Assembly: GCA_944321185.1 (NCBI GenBank)
Contig: CALUKH010000007.1
Span: 1-64,000, forward strand
Source of the DNA: an uncultured Alistipes sp.
GTDB taxonomy: Bacteria; Bacteroidota; Bacteroidia; Bacteroidales; Rikenellaceae
Length of the DNA: 64,000 nucleotides
Reading direction: 5' to 3'
In this document: one piece after another, positions 53,080 through 62,303 of the stretch
Layout of the letters: each line of letters begins with the position of its first letter
How positions within the stretch are numbered: the stretch's first letter is position 1
Position numbers and translations under genes: made by a program
The notes under the pieces: generated by a model
What the model saw: only the letters and a program-made list of their open reading frames with translations
What the model was told of the DNA's origin: nothing
Database searches by the model: none

Positions 53080-55548
53080 ATGAAAAAGATAGTAGCTTTA
53101 GTTCTGTTTTTGTCGACGGCACTCTGCTCGGCCCTTTATGCCGCGCCGCAGCTGCCGAAGAAGTGTATGGCTTTTCGCCCCAAGAAGCTCGGAGCGATCA
53201 TTCTGACCGAAAAGGAGGCCAATGCCTTCGTGAAATCCGGCTCGTTCGGGCAGACGGATGCCCCGGGACGCGGTCAGGCAACCTACTGGGACGTCTACAG
53301 CGACCGCGAGAACAATACGACCTATGCCTCGCCGGGCGCATCGACGAAATTTTCGTCGCTGAAGTTCAACGAACGCGTCCGCATCGCCCAGATTCAGGGA
53401 AATTACGCCCTGGTTTACACCGAACCCAAGGTCGGTCTGCAGTATCCGCTGATCTCCGAGCTGGCCGAGTGCAAGGGCTGGATTCCGATGAACCACCTGC
53501 TGCTGTGGCAGAGCTGTCTGGCCAACGACCGCGGTATCTACAACAAGGCGCTTCTGTGCGTCAACCTCGAGGCGAAGAATCTCTCGGGGGATCTCGGCGC
53601 CGGATACCTCAGCCCCGACCGCACGGGTAAACCCATTCCTCTGACCACGGACATGAATTTCTACTTCATCATGAAGCAGGAGAAGGACATGGCCCTGCTG
53701 GCCATCCAGAACCGTGTCGACGGTTCGATGTCCGACCAGGTGCTCTATTGCTGGGTACCCGAACAGTCGTTCGTGCCGTGGAACCAGCGTTCGTGTCTGG
53801 AGCCGACCTGGGAGCGCGAGGATGTCGAGTACTATGCGGCCAAGCACGAGCAGGTGAAGATCTTCGCCACGCAGCGCGAAGCCCTCTCGCAGCAGGGTCA
53901 TGCCATCAGCTTCATCCCCTTCGAGAAGCGGACCTCGACGCGTTACGACCGCTATCTCTACCGCATGGCCCCCGAACACCTGCGTTTCCCGATCCTCGAC
54001 GGAACCAATGACCGGGCCTACAACATGTCGACCTTCAGTACGCTGGGCGGCCAGGCGCAGGGTACCTCGACGCCGACCAACGAGCCCACGATCGACAAGC
54101 TCAAGGAGGAGAAGCTGCGCAAGATGCAGCGTATCAATCTGGCGGTGGTCATCGACGGAACGTCGTCGATGGAGCCCTACTATCCGAAGGTCAAGGAGGC
54201 GCTCAAGGAGGCCTGCGACTTCTTCTCGCGCAACTACAACCTCCGCATCGGCGTGGTGATCTACCGCGACTACACCGACGGTACGGGGCTGGCCGAAGTG
54301 CTCCCGATGACCTCGGCCCAGCACAACCTCGAACGGGTCAACGCCTTCCTGGACAGCGGCGGCACCTACGGAATCCGCAGTTCGGCCAGCGACCGCACCC
54401 AGGAGGAGGCCCTCTTCAACGGTATCAATACGGCGCTCGACAAACTGGCCTTCCGCGACGGAGAGAGCAACATCATGCTCATCGTCGGTGATTGCGGCAA
54501 CGATCTGAAGGACACACGCTTCAACTCGCGCTCGCTGATCGACAAACTGGTCCAGAAGGATATCCATCTGATGGGTTTCCAGGTGCAGAACAAGGGCGTG
54601 GCCGCCTACAACAACTTCAACTCGCAGCTGCTGGAGCTGATGCGCGAAAGCCTCAAGGGCAAGTACCACAAACTCAACGAGAAGATCCGCGTCGTGGCCC
54701 GTCAGACGCAGTCGAAGACCTCGGGCCGTACGGACGGTTACAACTTCGAGGGCAACATCGAGGGCGATCAGCTCTACATCTGCAACCACCGCTTTACGGA
54801 TGCGACGGTCAATGGCGGCGTCATGTCCCCCGAGGTGCTGCAGTCGTACATGGTCAAGGCCATCTCCGATTTCGCCAATACGATCCAGCACCAGTTGGAT
54901 CTGATCGTCAAACCGATCAATTCGCTGCCGGTGAGCGGTGGCGGAACCACCTCGAAGTTCGTCGGACGCAGCTCGACGCCGGGCATGATCAACGTCGACT
55001 ACGAGTTCGTCGTCAAGGCGCTGGGCGGCGACGCCAAGCTGGTCCAGAATCTCGACCAGACGAATTCGATCCTCAACTTCCGGGGCTACGCGCTGCGTCG
55101 CGATGCCAGCGGCCGCAACTACTTCAAGCCCGTGATCTTCATCTCGGCCGAGGAGTTCCAGGAGCTGCTCAAACGACTGGCTCCGGTGGCCGAGGCCGCG
55201 CGCAATTCGCAGGTCAAGGACCGTACGCCCTATATCGAAGCATTGAAGGCGCTGGTCAAGAGTCTGGCTCCGGGCATGACCGATGCCCAGATGGCGGCCC
55301 TGAGCAACGGCGACATCATGAACATGATCGCCGGTCTGAACGAATCGGCCGAGGCCCTGAAGAGCTACTCGCTCAACGACCTCTCGGACCCGCAGGCCGT
55401 CTCGCCCGGCGAGTACAGCCGCATCATCAACGACTTCCAGAAGAAGTACGAGAATCTGCTGCGTATCCGCCAGAGCAACAGCTACAAGTTTGTCAAGAAG
55501 TTCAACGGTGCGGTTTACTACTGGATTCCGATCGAGGATCTGCCCTAA
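53080..55548 (+). CDS. Exported VWA domain protein, possibly TssR-like
   Basis: 822 residues from the ATG at 53080 (MKKIVALVLFLSTALCSALY, a signal peptide); a GTG 21 nt upstream is less likely. The N-terminal 270 residues contain an SH3-like region (FNERVRIAQIQGNYALVYTE). A VWA domain follows at about 355-560 (NLAVVIDGTSSMEPYY, where DGTSS at Asp359 stands for the MIDAS DxSxS). The rest is a helical C-terminal region (about 620-822). From memory, VWA proteins of this general plan are called TssR in the Bacteroidetes type VI secretion system, but no other Tss gene is in the window. It should bind a metal and a protein partner in the periplasm. Confidence 0.82.
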   Translation: MKKIVALVLFLSTALCSALYAAPQLPKKCMAFRPKKLGAIILTEKEANAFVKSGSFGQTDAPGRGQATYWDVYSDRENNTTYASPGASTKFSSLKFNERVRIAQIQGNYALVYTEPKVGLQYPLISELAECKGWIPMNHLLLWQSCLANDRGIYNKALLCVNLEAKNLSGDLGAGYLSPDRTGKPIPLTTDMNFYFIMKQEKDMALLAIQNRVDGSMSDQVLYCWVPEQSFVPWNQRSCLEPTWEREDVEYYAAKHEQVKIFATQREALSQQGHAISFIPFEKRTSTRYDRYLYRMAPEHLRFPILDGTNDRAYNMSTFSTLGGQAQGTSTPTNEPTIDKLKEEKLRKMQRINLAVVIDGTSSMEPYYPKVKEALKEACDFFSRNYNLRIGVVIYRDYTDGTGLAEVLPMTSAQHNLERVNAFLDSGGTYGIRSSASDRTQEEALFNGINTALDKLAFRDGESNIMLIVGDCGNDLKDTRFNSRSLIDKLVQKDIHLMGFQVQNKGVAAYNNFNSQLLELMRESLKGKYHKLNEKIRVVARQTQSKTSGRTDGYNFEGNIEGDQLYICNHRFTDATVNGGVMSPEVLQSYMVKAISDFANTIQHQLDLIVKPINSLPVSGGGTTSKFVGRSSTPGMINVDYEFVVKALGGDAKLVQNLDQTNSILNFRGYALRRDASGRNYFKPVIFISAEEFQELLKRLAPVAEAARNSQVKDRTPYIEALKALVKSLAPGMTDAQMAALSNGDIMNMIAGLNESAEALKSYSLNDLSDPQAVSPGEYSRIINDFQKKYENLLRIRQSNSYKFVKKFNGAVYYWIPIEDLP

Positions 55549-55569
55549 TCGCCTAATGAGATCAGACTT

Positions 55570-56439
55570 ATGGACAAGTTATTTGAAATCGAACATCTGG
55601 GTTGTTCCTACGACAAGCATTTTGTCGAGGGAGTTTCGAAGGTGATCCTCCAGATCAAGCGTCTGGTGATCCCGCGGGGCAAGAAGGTCTTCATCGTCGG
55701 CGAATCGGGCATCGGCAAGAGTACGATCCTCGAGACGCTCGGCCTGATGAACAACACGATCGTCCCCGATCCGCAGACGAAGTTCCTCTTCTACGAACCG
55801 AAGGGCGAAACGGTCGACCTGTTGCGGCTCTGGAAGCAGAGCGACCGCGAACTGTCGGCCTTCCGGCTGCGGCACTTCAACTTCATCTTTCAGAGTACGA
55901 ACCTGATGCGCAACTTCACCGCCTACGAAAACATCGCTCTGACGCGTATGTTGCAGGGCTACTCGCAGGCCTCCTCGTTCGAACGTACGCATCAGGTGCT
56001 CACGGAGCTCGGACTGGGGCATATCGACTCGTCGCGGATGGCGCAGGAGCTCTCGGGCGGACAACAGCAGCGTCTGGCCTTCGCACGGGCCATCCTGCCG
56101 GACTTCTCCGTGCTGTTCGGCGACGAACCGACGGGAAACCTCGACAGCGACAATGCCGTCAAGGCCATGGAGCTGTTGTCGAACAAGCTCTCGCAGCTCG
56201 AAGGCAGCTCGGCCATCATCGTCTCGCACGACATGCATCTGGCCGTCACGTTTGCCGACGTGATCATCAAGATCCGCAAGGAGAGCCGCCGTTCGCAGAC
56301 CGTCGCCGACGAGATCGCCTACCACGGCGTGATCGACGATTCGTGTGTCTTCACCCCGCAGCAGGGACGCTGGACCAATGGCTCGGAGAGCTATGCGCCC
56401 GGCGATTTCGAAATGTACCTTAAAACCGGACGCATATGA
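55570..56439 (+). CDS. ABC transporter ATPase (LolD/MacB/FtsE-like)
   Basis: 289 residues. Walker A GESGIGKST (44-52), Q-loop in FIFQSTNLMRNF, signature LSGGQQQRLAFARAI, Walker B VLFGDEPTGNLDSDN, H-loop IIVSHDMHLAV. These are typical of the MacB/LolD/FtsE class, which moves no substrate through the membrane but drives a mechanical permease. The C-terminal 45 residues (YHGVIDDSCVFTPQQGRWTN) are an extension. The stop overlaps the ATG of the permease gene (ATGA). Confidence 0.93.
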   Translation: MDKLFEIEHLGCSYDKHFVEGVSKVILQIKRLVIPRGKKVFIVGESGIGKSTILETLGLMNNTIVPDPQTKFLFYEPKGETVDLLRLWKQSDRELSAFRLRHFNFIFQSTNLMRNFTAYENIALTRMLQGYSQASSFERTHQVLTELGLGHIDSSRMAQELSGGQQQRLAFARAILPDFSVLFGDEPTGNLDSDNAVKAMELLSNKLSQLEGSSAIIVSHDMHLAVTFADVIIKIRKESRRSQTVADEIAYHGVIDDSCVFTPQQGRWTNGSESYAPGDFEMYLKTGRI

Positions 56440-58010
56440 AACTCAGAGAGATCATATCCAACGACTATTTCAAGCTCTTCGTCAAACGGGAGGGGAAGGT
56501 CGTCCTGGGCAAGCACTATTCGAGTCTGTGGCTGCTGAGCTGCGTACTCACGGCCACGTTCCTGGCCATCGCCTTCAGCAACGCAAGCCTCGATTACCTC
56601 TCCTACAAGATGAACGACCCGTTCATCAACTGGGTCGACATCAAGAACAACTTCGCCGGAAATGATTTCGAGCGGTTCGAGGAGTGCCTGAACGACAGCG
56701 TCAACATGGCGACCTACCATTACAAGGGCTATCAGACCGACAAGTACTGGTATACGTCGTTCTTCGACCGCAACGATGATGCGCGAAACCTCAAGTGCCG
56801 CTATTTTGCCGACATCAACAGTGCGCTGGTGCATGCGATTCTGGGCGAGGACAACGTCATTGCGGACTGCCGCGTGCCGGACGAGGCGCTGGACAACACC
56901 TCCTACGGCGTCATCATCACCTACGACGCCCTGCACGCCAAGTTGGGCTATTCGGCCAACCACATCCCGGCCTATCTCTACTATCACGGATACTGTGATC
57001 CGGAGGCGGCCGAGGATTTCGGCGTCGAGATCTACCACGACCATTATGCCAAGGTTCCGGTGCCGGTCCTGGCCGTGGTCAAGCGCCTGCCGACCAACAT
57101 GGACATGATCGGGACGAAGTTCTTCTACCAGCAGAACCTCGGCCGGGCCTTCAACCTCTACGAAAGCAGCTATTCGGCCTCGCTGATCTACTACGTCCCC
57201 GAGAAGGTCGACGTCGACAAGTTCCTGGCCGACCTCGAACAGATGACCGTCGAGAAGACCGATCTGCCCTATTATGCGGCTTCGGACAAGGAGTTCCCGC
57301 GCATGGTCGGATTCCGGGGCGGACGTTTCGCGGCGCTCTATTTCGACTACGAGGACGAGGTCGACTTCTCGATCAACCGGCAGATCAACGAGGAGATTCT
57401 GGCCAAATACGGCGACGAGGGCGTCGAACGTATCTACGACTACAACGAGATGTATGCCATGGATGACAGCGACGACTACATTTCGGTCCACTTCACCGAT
57501 CTGAACTGCATCGGCGAGTTCCAGGAGTTCGCCAAGGAGGAGTTCGACATCGACATCGAGATGTCGCAGATCAACGCCAAGGAGAACTTCAACGAGGTCA
57601 GCATCATGGCCAACATCCTCTCGTGGACGATGATCGTCTTTGCCATCGTCTGCATCATCCTCTTCATCGTGAATCTGCTGCAGTCCTATTTCCAGAAGGT
57701 GAAACGCAACCTCGGAACCTTCAAGGCCTTCGGTATCAGCAATCTGGAACTGATCACGATCTACGTGCTGATTCTGGTGGCCATGATCCTGGCATCGGTG
57801 GTGATCTCGCTCGCCGTGACGTGGATCATCCAGGAGCTGCTGCCGGTTCTGGGGCTGCAGAAGGACGGAACGTTCGATTATCTGTCGCTGTGGAGCGGCA
57901 AGACGTTCTACGCCGTGCTGATCATCATCCTGGCATCGGTCTATACGGTCTACGCCGTGATGAAGTCGCTGCTCAAGGCCACACCCGGCGATCTGATCTA
58001 CGATAGATAA
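56436..58010 (+). CDS. FtsX/MacB-like ABC permease
   Basis: 524 residues with four membrane segments in the FtsX pattern: one near the N-terminus (LWLLSCVLTATFLAIAFSNA), a large periplasmic domain of about 340 residues, then three segments near the C-terminus (TMIVFAIVCIILFIVNLLQS, YVLILVAMILASVVISLAVT, TFYAVLIIILASVYTVYAV). It ends in ATPGDLIYDR, like the ATP-D ends of MacB/LolC proteins. With the ATPase it should transmit ATP hydrolysis to a periplasmic partner, here perhaps the protease, VWA or BACON proteins of the operon (inference). Confidence 0.88.
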   Translation: MKLREIISNDYFKLFVKREGKVVLGKHYSSLWLLSCVLTATFLAIAFSNASLDYLSYKMNDPFINWVDIKNNFAGNDFERFEECLNDSVNMATYHYKGYQTDKYWYTSFFDRNDDARNLKCRYFADINSALVHAILGEDNVIADCRVPDEALDNTSYGVIITYDALHAKLGYSANHIPAYLYYHGYCDPEAAEDFGVEIYHDHYAKVPVPVLAVVKRLPTNMDMIGTKFFYQQNLGRAFNLYESSYSASLIYYVPEKVDVDKFLADLEQMTVEKTDLPYYAASDKEFPRMVGFRGGRFAALYFDYEDEVDFSINRQINEEILAKYGDEGVERIYDYNEMYAMDDSDDYISVHFTDLNCIGEFQEFAKEEFDIDIEMSQINAKENFNEVSIMANILSWTMIVFAIVCIILFIVNLLQSYFQKVKRNLGTFKAFGISNLELITIYVLILVAMILASVVISLAVTWIIQELLPVLGLQKDGTFDYLSLWSGKTFYAVLIIILASVYTVYAVMKSLLKATPGDLIYDR

Positions 58011-58174
58011 CACATGGAGAGCAGTTCCCGGTTTCGACATGGGACCGACGTCCCGGTACCCGGCTGCCGCTGGCACGAGGTGTGTCTGCTGCGGATCGGG
58101 CGTCCGAACGACGGACGAATGCCCTGGAACCGGAAGCTGTTCACGACCCGCGGAAATTCAAAAAACGCTGATAT

Positions 58175-61100
58175 ATGAAGAAATTATGGTTGGCTGTCTG
58201 TACCGTAATGCTGGCAGTCGCATGCGATAATGACAACAATCAACAGGAGACCGTTCTGAACGGTACGGCCGTCTCGATCCAGAGTGCCGAGATCCCGCCC
58301 GTGGGCGGCGAGATCATGTTTGCCGTCACGACCGATGCTCCGTGGAAGATTTACGACAAACCCGACTGGCTGATCCTGACGCCGGCCGAGGGTAAGGCCG
58401 GTACGACGTCGGTCCAGATGTCGGCCGAGATGAACCGCACCTATCAGGACCGCGATTGCACGCTGCGCATCGAGACCTCGACGGGTTCGCTGTCGGAGAC
58501 CGTCGCCGTCTCGCAGGAGTATCCCTACATCGAGCTGTCGCGCGAGGGGGTTGACTTCACCTGGAACACCAGCGAAACGCTGGAGTCCGAACCCGAGGTG
58601 ATCACGCTCCACAGCAACGTTGAATGGAAACTGACGCCGGTGATGCCGAATCTGGTCGAACTGCGCGAAGAGGCCGAGACTGCCGAAGAGAATCCCGCGC
58701 CCGGCGCCGACTGGATCCAGTATACGGCCGCTGTGCGCAGCGAGGCCGACGAGATCGACTGGCTCTCCTTCACGCCGTCGTCGGGTACGGGGGATGCCGA
58801 ACTGAGCTTCTGCCCCAAGACCTACAACATCTCGCGCGAACCGCGTGAAATGGTGATCAAGGTCGAGGGCCCGCTGGATACCTACGAGTTGACCTTCTCG
58901 CAGGCCAACCTGCGGTTCATCGTCGAACCGGAGACGATCGATGTCTTCGAGGCCGCGCATCCCGAGGCCGCACAGGTGCAGGTGGATGCCGAACGCCCGT
59001 GGACGCTGCTGTCGGCTCCCGCCTGGATCGAGGCTTCGCCCGCCGAGGGTGTCGACATCACGACGCTGACCATCCAGCCCGACGGCGCCAATCCCACGCG
59101 CGAGGATCGTTCGGGCGAGGTGGTGCTGTTGTGCGAAGAGGTTGTCGAGCGGAGGATCAGCGTTGCCCAGTACGGGTATGTCTTTGACGTAAGCCCGACG
59201 TCGTTCGATCTGGCGAATGCCGATACGGAGCCGCACTCGATCTCGATCACCTCGTCGGGCGAGTGGGAGTCGCGCAACGTGCCCGAATGGATCGAACTCT
59301 CCGCGCCGGAGGGTGCGGGCGGCGGCATGGCCGAAGCCCTGACGCTGCGCGCCACCGGCCAGAACCTCGAACTCGAGGAGCGGCAGGCGACGATCGTCTT
59401 CGGCAGCAAGCAGAATACGCTGTCGCAGAGCGTGCAGGTTTCGCAGGCGGCCTTCATCTTCGAGACGTCGGTGGCACAGACGGTCATCCCGACCCTCTCG
59501 ACCGATGCGTATGAGCTGAACATCCGCTGCTCGGGACCGTGGACCGCCTCCAGCTCGGAGACGTGGCTGGAGCTGTCGAAGAGCTCCGGAAACGGCGACG
59601 AGGTGATCACCTTCCGCGCCAAGAGTGCCAATACGGACGAAAATCCCCGCGAAAGCACCATCACGGTCACCAGTACGCTCAATCAACTGACGCGCACGTA
59701 CAAGATCACCCAGCGCGGATATGTCTTCACGGTTACGCCGCAGAACTATGTCTATCCGACGCTGCCCGGATTGTCGAACCGCTGTCAGGTGCAGATCGAG
59801 TGCTCGGCTTCGTGGAACATCTCGTCGAAACCCACTTGGATCCAGGCCTCCGCGATGAGCGGCGTGGGTGACGCTTCGGTGACACTTTCGGCCGACAACA
59901 ACACGCTGCTCGCGGAGCGTTCCGGCACGGTGACCTTCACGAGCATCTACAACGGTACGACCAAGCATCTGACCGTACAGGTTTCGCAGGATCGGTTCAT
60001 CTTCGAGGTTTCGGCTTCGTCGTTTGACGTTCCGACGATCGTCTCGACCCCCTACGTGGCGACGGTTCAGTGTTCGTCGGAATGGAGCGTCTCGAACCTT
60101 CCCGAATGGATCAAGGCCTCGCCGATGACGCATACCGGAAACGGCTCCGTCTCGTTCAACGTCGAATCCAACCCGCAGCTGCAGTCCCGTTCCGCAACCG
60201 TGCGGATCAACAGCACGCTGGGCGGTCACACGCATGATATTGCCTTCACGCAGGCGGCCTTCCAGTTCGAGTCGTCGCCCGTAAGCCACACCTTCGAGGC
60301 TGTCGATGCTTCGACAACCAGCTTCGAGGTGGTATGTTCCGGCGCCTGGTCCTTTGTCGGAGCGCCGTCGTGGGTGACCCTCTCGCCCGCCTCGGGTACG
60401 GGTAACATGCAGGTACGCATCGGCGTGAACAACAACGTCCAGACATCGCCGCGAGAGGCCGAGTTCGTCCTCCGCAGCTCATTGAACGGGCTCGAACGGC
60501 CGATCACCGTCTCGCAGAAACAGTTCGAATTCGATGCTTCGCCCGAGAGCTTCAGCTACGAGGCCATCAACAGCACGTCGACCCCGGTTTCGGTCGTATG
60601 TATGGGCGGCTGGACGGTGCAGGGTGCCGAGGCCTGGATGAATGTTTCGCCCGTGTCGGGCACGGGCAACGGCTCGATCACCATCGCCCCGTCGACCAAT
60701 ACCGAAAAACGGATCCGCAGCGGGGTAGTGCGTGTGGTCAGCACGCTCAATCCGCAGCTTGCCAAGGAGATCTCGATCTCGCAGAAGGCCTTCGAGTTCG
60801 ACGAGACGGCCGAAGACTACTCCTACGGAGCCCTGAATCCGGGATCGACCTCGATCACCATCGACGCCATGGGCGCCTGGAGCGTGGAGAACATCCCGGC
60901 ATGGGTCAACGTCTCGCCCGCCTCGGGCAGCGGCGACGGCCGGATCACGATCACCCCGCAGCAGAATCTCGAAACGCAGAGCCGTTCGGTGACGCTCTAT
61001 GTGACCAGTTCGTTGAACGCTTCGCTCCGCAAGCCGATCACCCTGACGCAGGAGGCCTTCCGCTTCAATGCCACTACGGAACGCCTGTCGTTCGGAGCGC

Positions 61101-62128
61101 TCGAGGCCCAGAGCCGCAGCGTGACGATCGAATGCATGGAGGGCTGGAGCGTGACCAACAACTCCGACTGGGTTTCGGTATCCCCGATGTCGGGATCCAA
61201 CGACGGTTCGCTGACGATTCGGGTTTCGGAGAATCTCCAGACCTCGCCCCGCTCGGCGACTGTCCGGATCTCGAGTACGCTGAACCCGGCACTGGTCAAG
61301 AACGTCGAGATCGCGCAGGAGGCCTTCCGCTTCGATGCGACGCCGCAGAGCCTTTCGTTCGGACCGATCGATGAGGCCGAACAGCGCGTCCCGGTTTCGT
61401 GCATGGAGGGCTGGAGCGTCAACAATGCCAACGACTGGATTCAGGTCTCGCCGATGTCCGGTTCGAACGATGGCGCGGTGAGCGTCCGTGTGGAGCAGAA
61501 TCTCGAGACGAGAGCCCGTTCGGGCAGCTTCGAAATCGTCAGCGCGAAGAATCCGTCGCTCAAGCGGGTCGTGACGGTTCAGCAGGGTGCCTTCGAGTTC
61601 AATGCCGAGGCCGTCGAGCTCGATTTCTCGGCCGTCGGAGCCTCCGAACAGTCGGTTGCGGTCGTATGCACGGGTGCCTGGAGTGTTCAGGAGGCCGAGG
61701 CGTGGATGAATGTCAGCCCGGTTTCGGGTTCGGGCAACGGCTCGATTGCGATCCGTCCGTCGGACAATGCGCAGACCTCGCCGCGCAGCGGAGTGATCCG
61801 TCTGGTCAGCACGCTCAACCCGAGTCTCGAAAAACGGATTACCGTTTCGCAGGAGGCCTTCCGCTTCGATACCGATTCGGAGGAGATCACCTGGGAGGCG
61901 CTCGCGCCTGAGGCTTCCCGGGTCGAGGTCTCGGGATTGGGCGGTTGGACCGTTACGGATGTGCCCGAATGGGTTGAGGTGACCCCGTCGTCCGGCAACG
62001 GCAACGCATGGATTACGATCACCCCGACGGAGAATCAGCAGCACATCGAACGCTCGGCTACGCTCTATATCGTCAGCACGGTGAATCCCTCGATGCGCAA
62101 GGCGGTGGTTCTGACGCAGAAGGCTTAG
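58175..62128 (+). CDS. Giant lipoprotein with 14 BACON-like repeats
   Basis: 1317 residues. Lipoprotein signal MKKLWLAVCTVMLAVAC (Cys17). Fourteen tandem BACON-type beta sandwiches of about 85-95 residues follow. Each has a Trp in a xGxWxV strand, then a W(I/V/M)xxSPxSGxGxG core and an ending like VTVSQ(E/K)AF, where the last residues start the next repeat. Repeats 8-14 are much closer to each other than repeats 1-7, so the C-terminal half has expanded recently. BACON domains are linked to surface carbohydrate or mucin binding in Bacteroidetes, but no enzyme is attached here. It may be a stalk or adhesin on the cell surface. Confidence 0.9.
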   Translation: MKKLWLAVCTVMLAVACDNDNNQQETVLNGTAVSIQSAEIPPVGGEIMFAVTTDAPWKIYDKPDWLILTPAEGKAGTTSVQMSAEMNRTYQDRDCTLRIETSTGSLSETVAVSQEYPYIELSREGVDFTWNTSETLESEPEVITLHSNVEWKLTPVMPNLVELREEAETAEENPAPGADWIQYTAAVRSEADEIDWLSFTPSSGTGDAELSFCPKTYNISREPREMVIKVEGPLDTYELTFSQANLRFIVEPETIDVFEAAHPEAAQVQVDAERPWTLLSAPAWIEASPAEGVDITTLTIQPDGANPTREDRSGEVVLLCEEVVERRISVAQYGYVFDVSPTSFDLANADTEPHSISITSSGEWESRNVPEWIELSAPEGAGGGMAEALTLRATGQNLELEERQATIVFGSKQNTLSQSVQVSQAAFIFETSVAQTVIPTLSTDAYELNIRCSGPWTASSSETWLELSKSSGNGDEVITFRAKSANTDENPRESTITVTSTLNQLTRTYKITQRGYVFTVTPQNYVYPTLPGLSNRCQVQIECSASWNISSKPTWIQASAMSGVGDASVTLSADNNTLLAERSGTVTFTSIYNGTTKHLTVQVSQDRFIFEVSASSFDVPTIVSTPYVATVQCSSEWSVSNLPEWIKASPMTHTGNGSVSFNVESNPQLQSRSATVRINSTLGGHTHDIAFTQAAFQFESSPVSHTFEAVDASTTSFEVVCSGAWSFVGAPSWVTLSPASGTGNMQVRIGVNNNVQTSPREAEFVLRSSLNGLERPITVSQKQFEFDASPESFSYEAINSTSTPVSVVCMGGWTVQGAEAWMNVSPVSGTGNGSITIAPSTNTEKRIRSGVVRVVSTLNPQLAKEISISQKAFEFDETAEDYSYGALNPGSTSITIDAMGAWSVENIPAWVNVSPASGSGDGRITITPQQNLETQSRSVTLYVTSSLNASLRKPITLTQEAFRFNATTERLSFGALEAQSRSVTIECMEGWSVTNNSDWVSVSPMSGSNDGSLTIRVSENLQTSPRSATVRISSTLNPALVKNVEIAQEAFRFDATPQSLSFGPIDEAEQRVPVSCMEGWSVNNANDWIQVSPMSGSNDGAVSVRVEQNLETRARSGSFEIVSAKNPSLKRVVTVQQGAFEFNAEAVELDFSAVGASEQSVAVVCTGAWSVQEAEAWMNVSPVSGSGNGSIAIRPSDNAQTSPRSGVIRLVSTLNPSLEKRITVSQEAFRFDTDSEEITWEALAPEASRVEVSGLGGWTVTDVPEWVEVTPSSGNGNAWITITPTENQQHIERSATLYIVSTVNPSMRKAVVLTQKA

Positions 62129-62139
62129 CAATGCGGGAA

Positions 62140-62172
62140 GGGCGGCTCGTGGGGCGAGTCTCACGGCCGCCC
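62140..62172 (+). terminator. Hairpin after the BACON gene
   Basis: GGGCGGC-T-CGTG (62140-62151) pairs with CACG-GCCGCCC (62162-62172) across a 10-nt loop with one bulged T. It begins 11 nt after the BACON stop. No T-run follows, so partial termination or transcript processing before the last FHA gene is a guess. Confidence 0.4.
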
Positions 62173-62303
62173 AGACGGAAAAGGCCCCGGACGGGAACTG
62201 TCGTTGAAATTCCGCCGTGTTGCGTGGAGCCGAACCCTTTGCGGGAATGCAGCGGACTCTCAGATGGTCGAACATATCAAGTGTAACCCTTAAAGATTCA
62301 ATT

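Noticed and set aside
58175..62128. Repeated DNA in the BACON gene as a possible CRISPR or satellite array
   Set aside because: The repeats are about 270-290 nt, diverged, in frame and encode a known beta-sandwich module.
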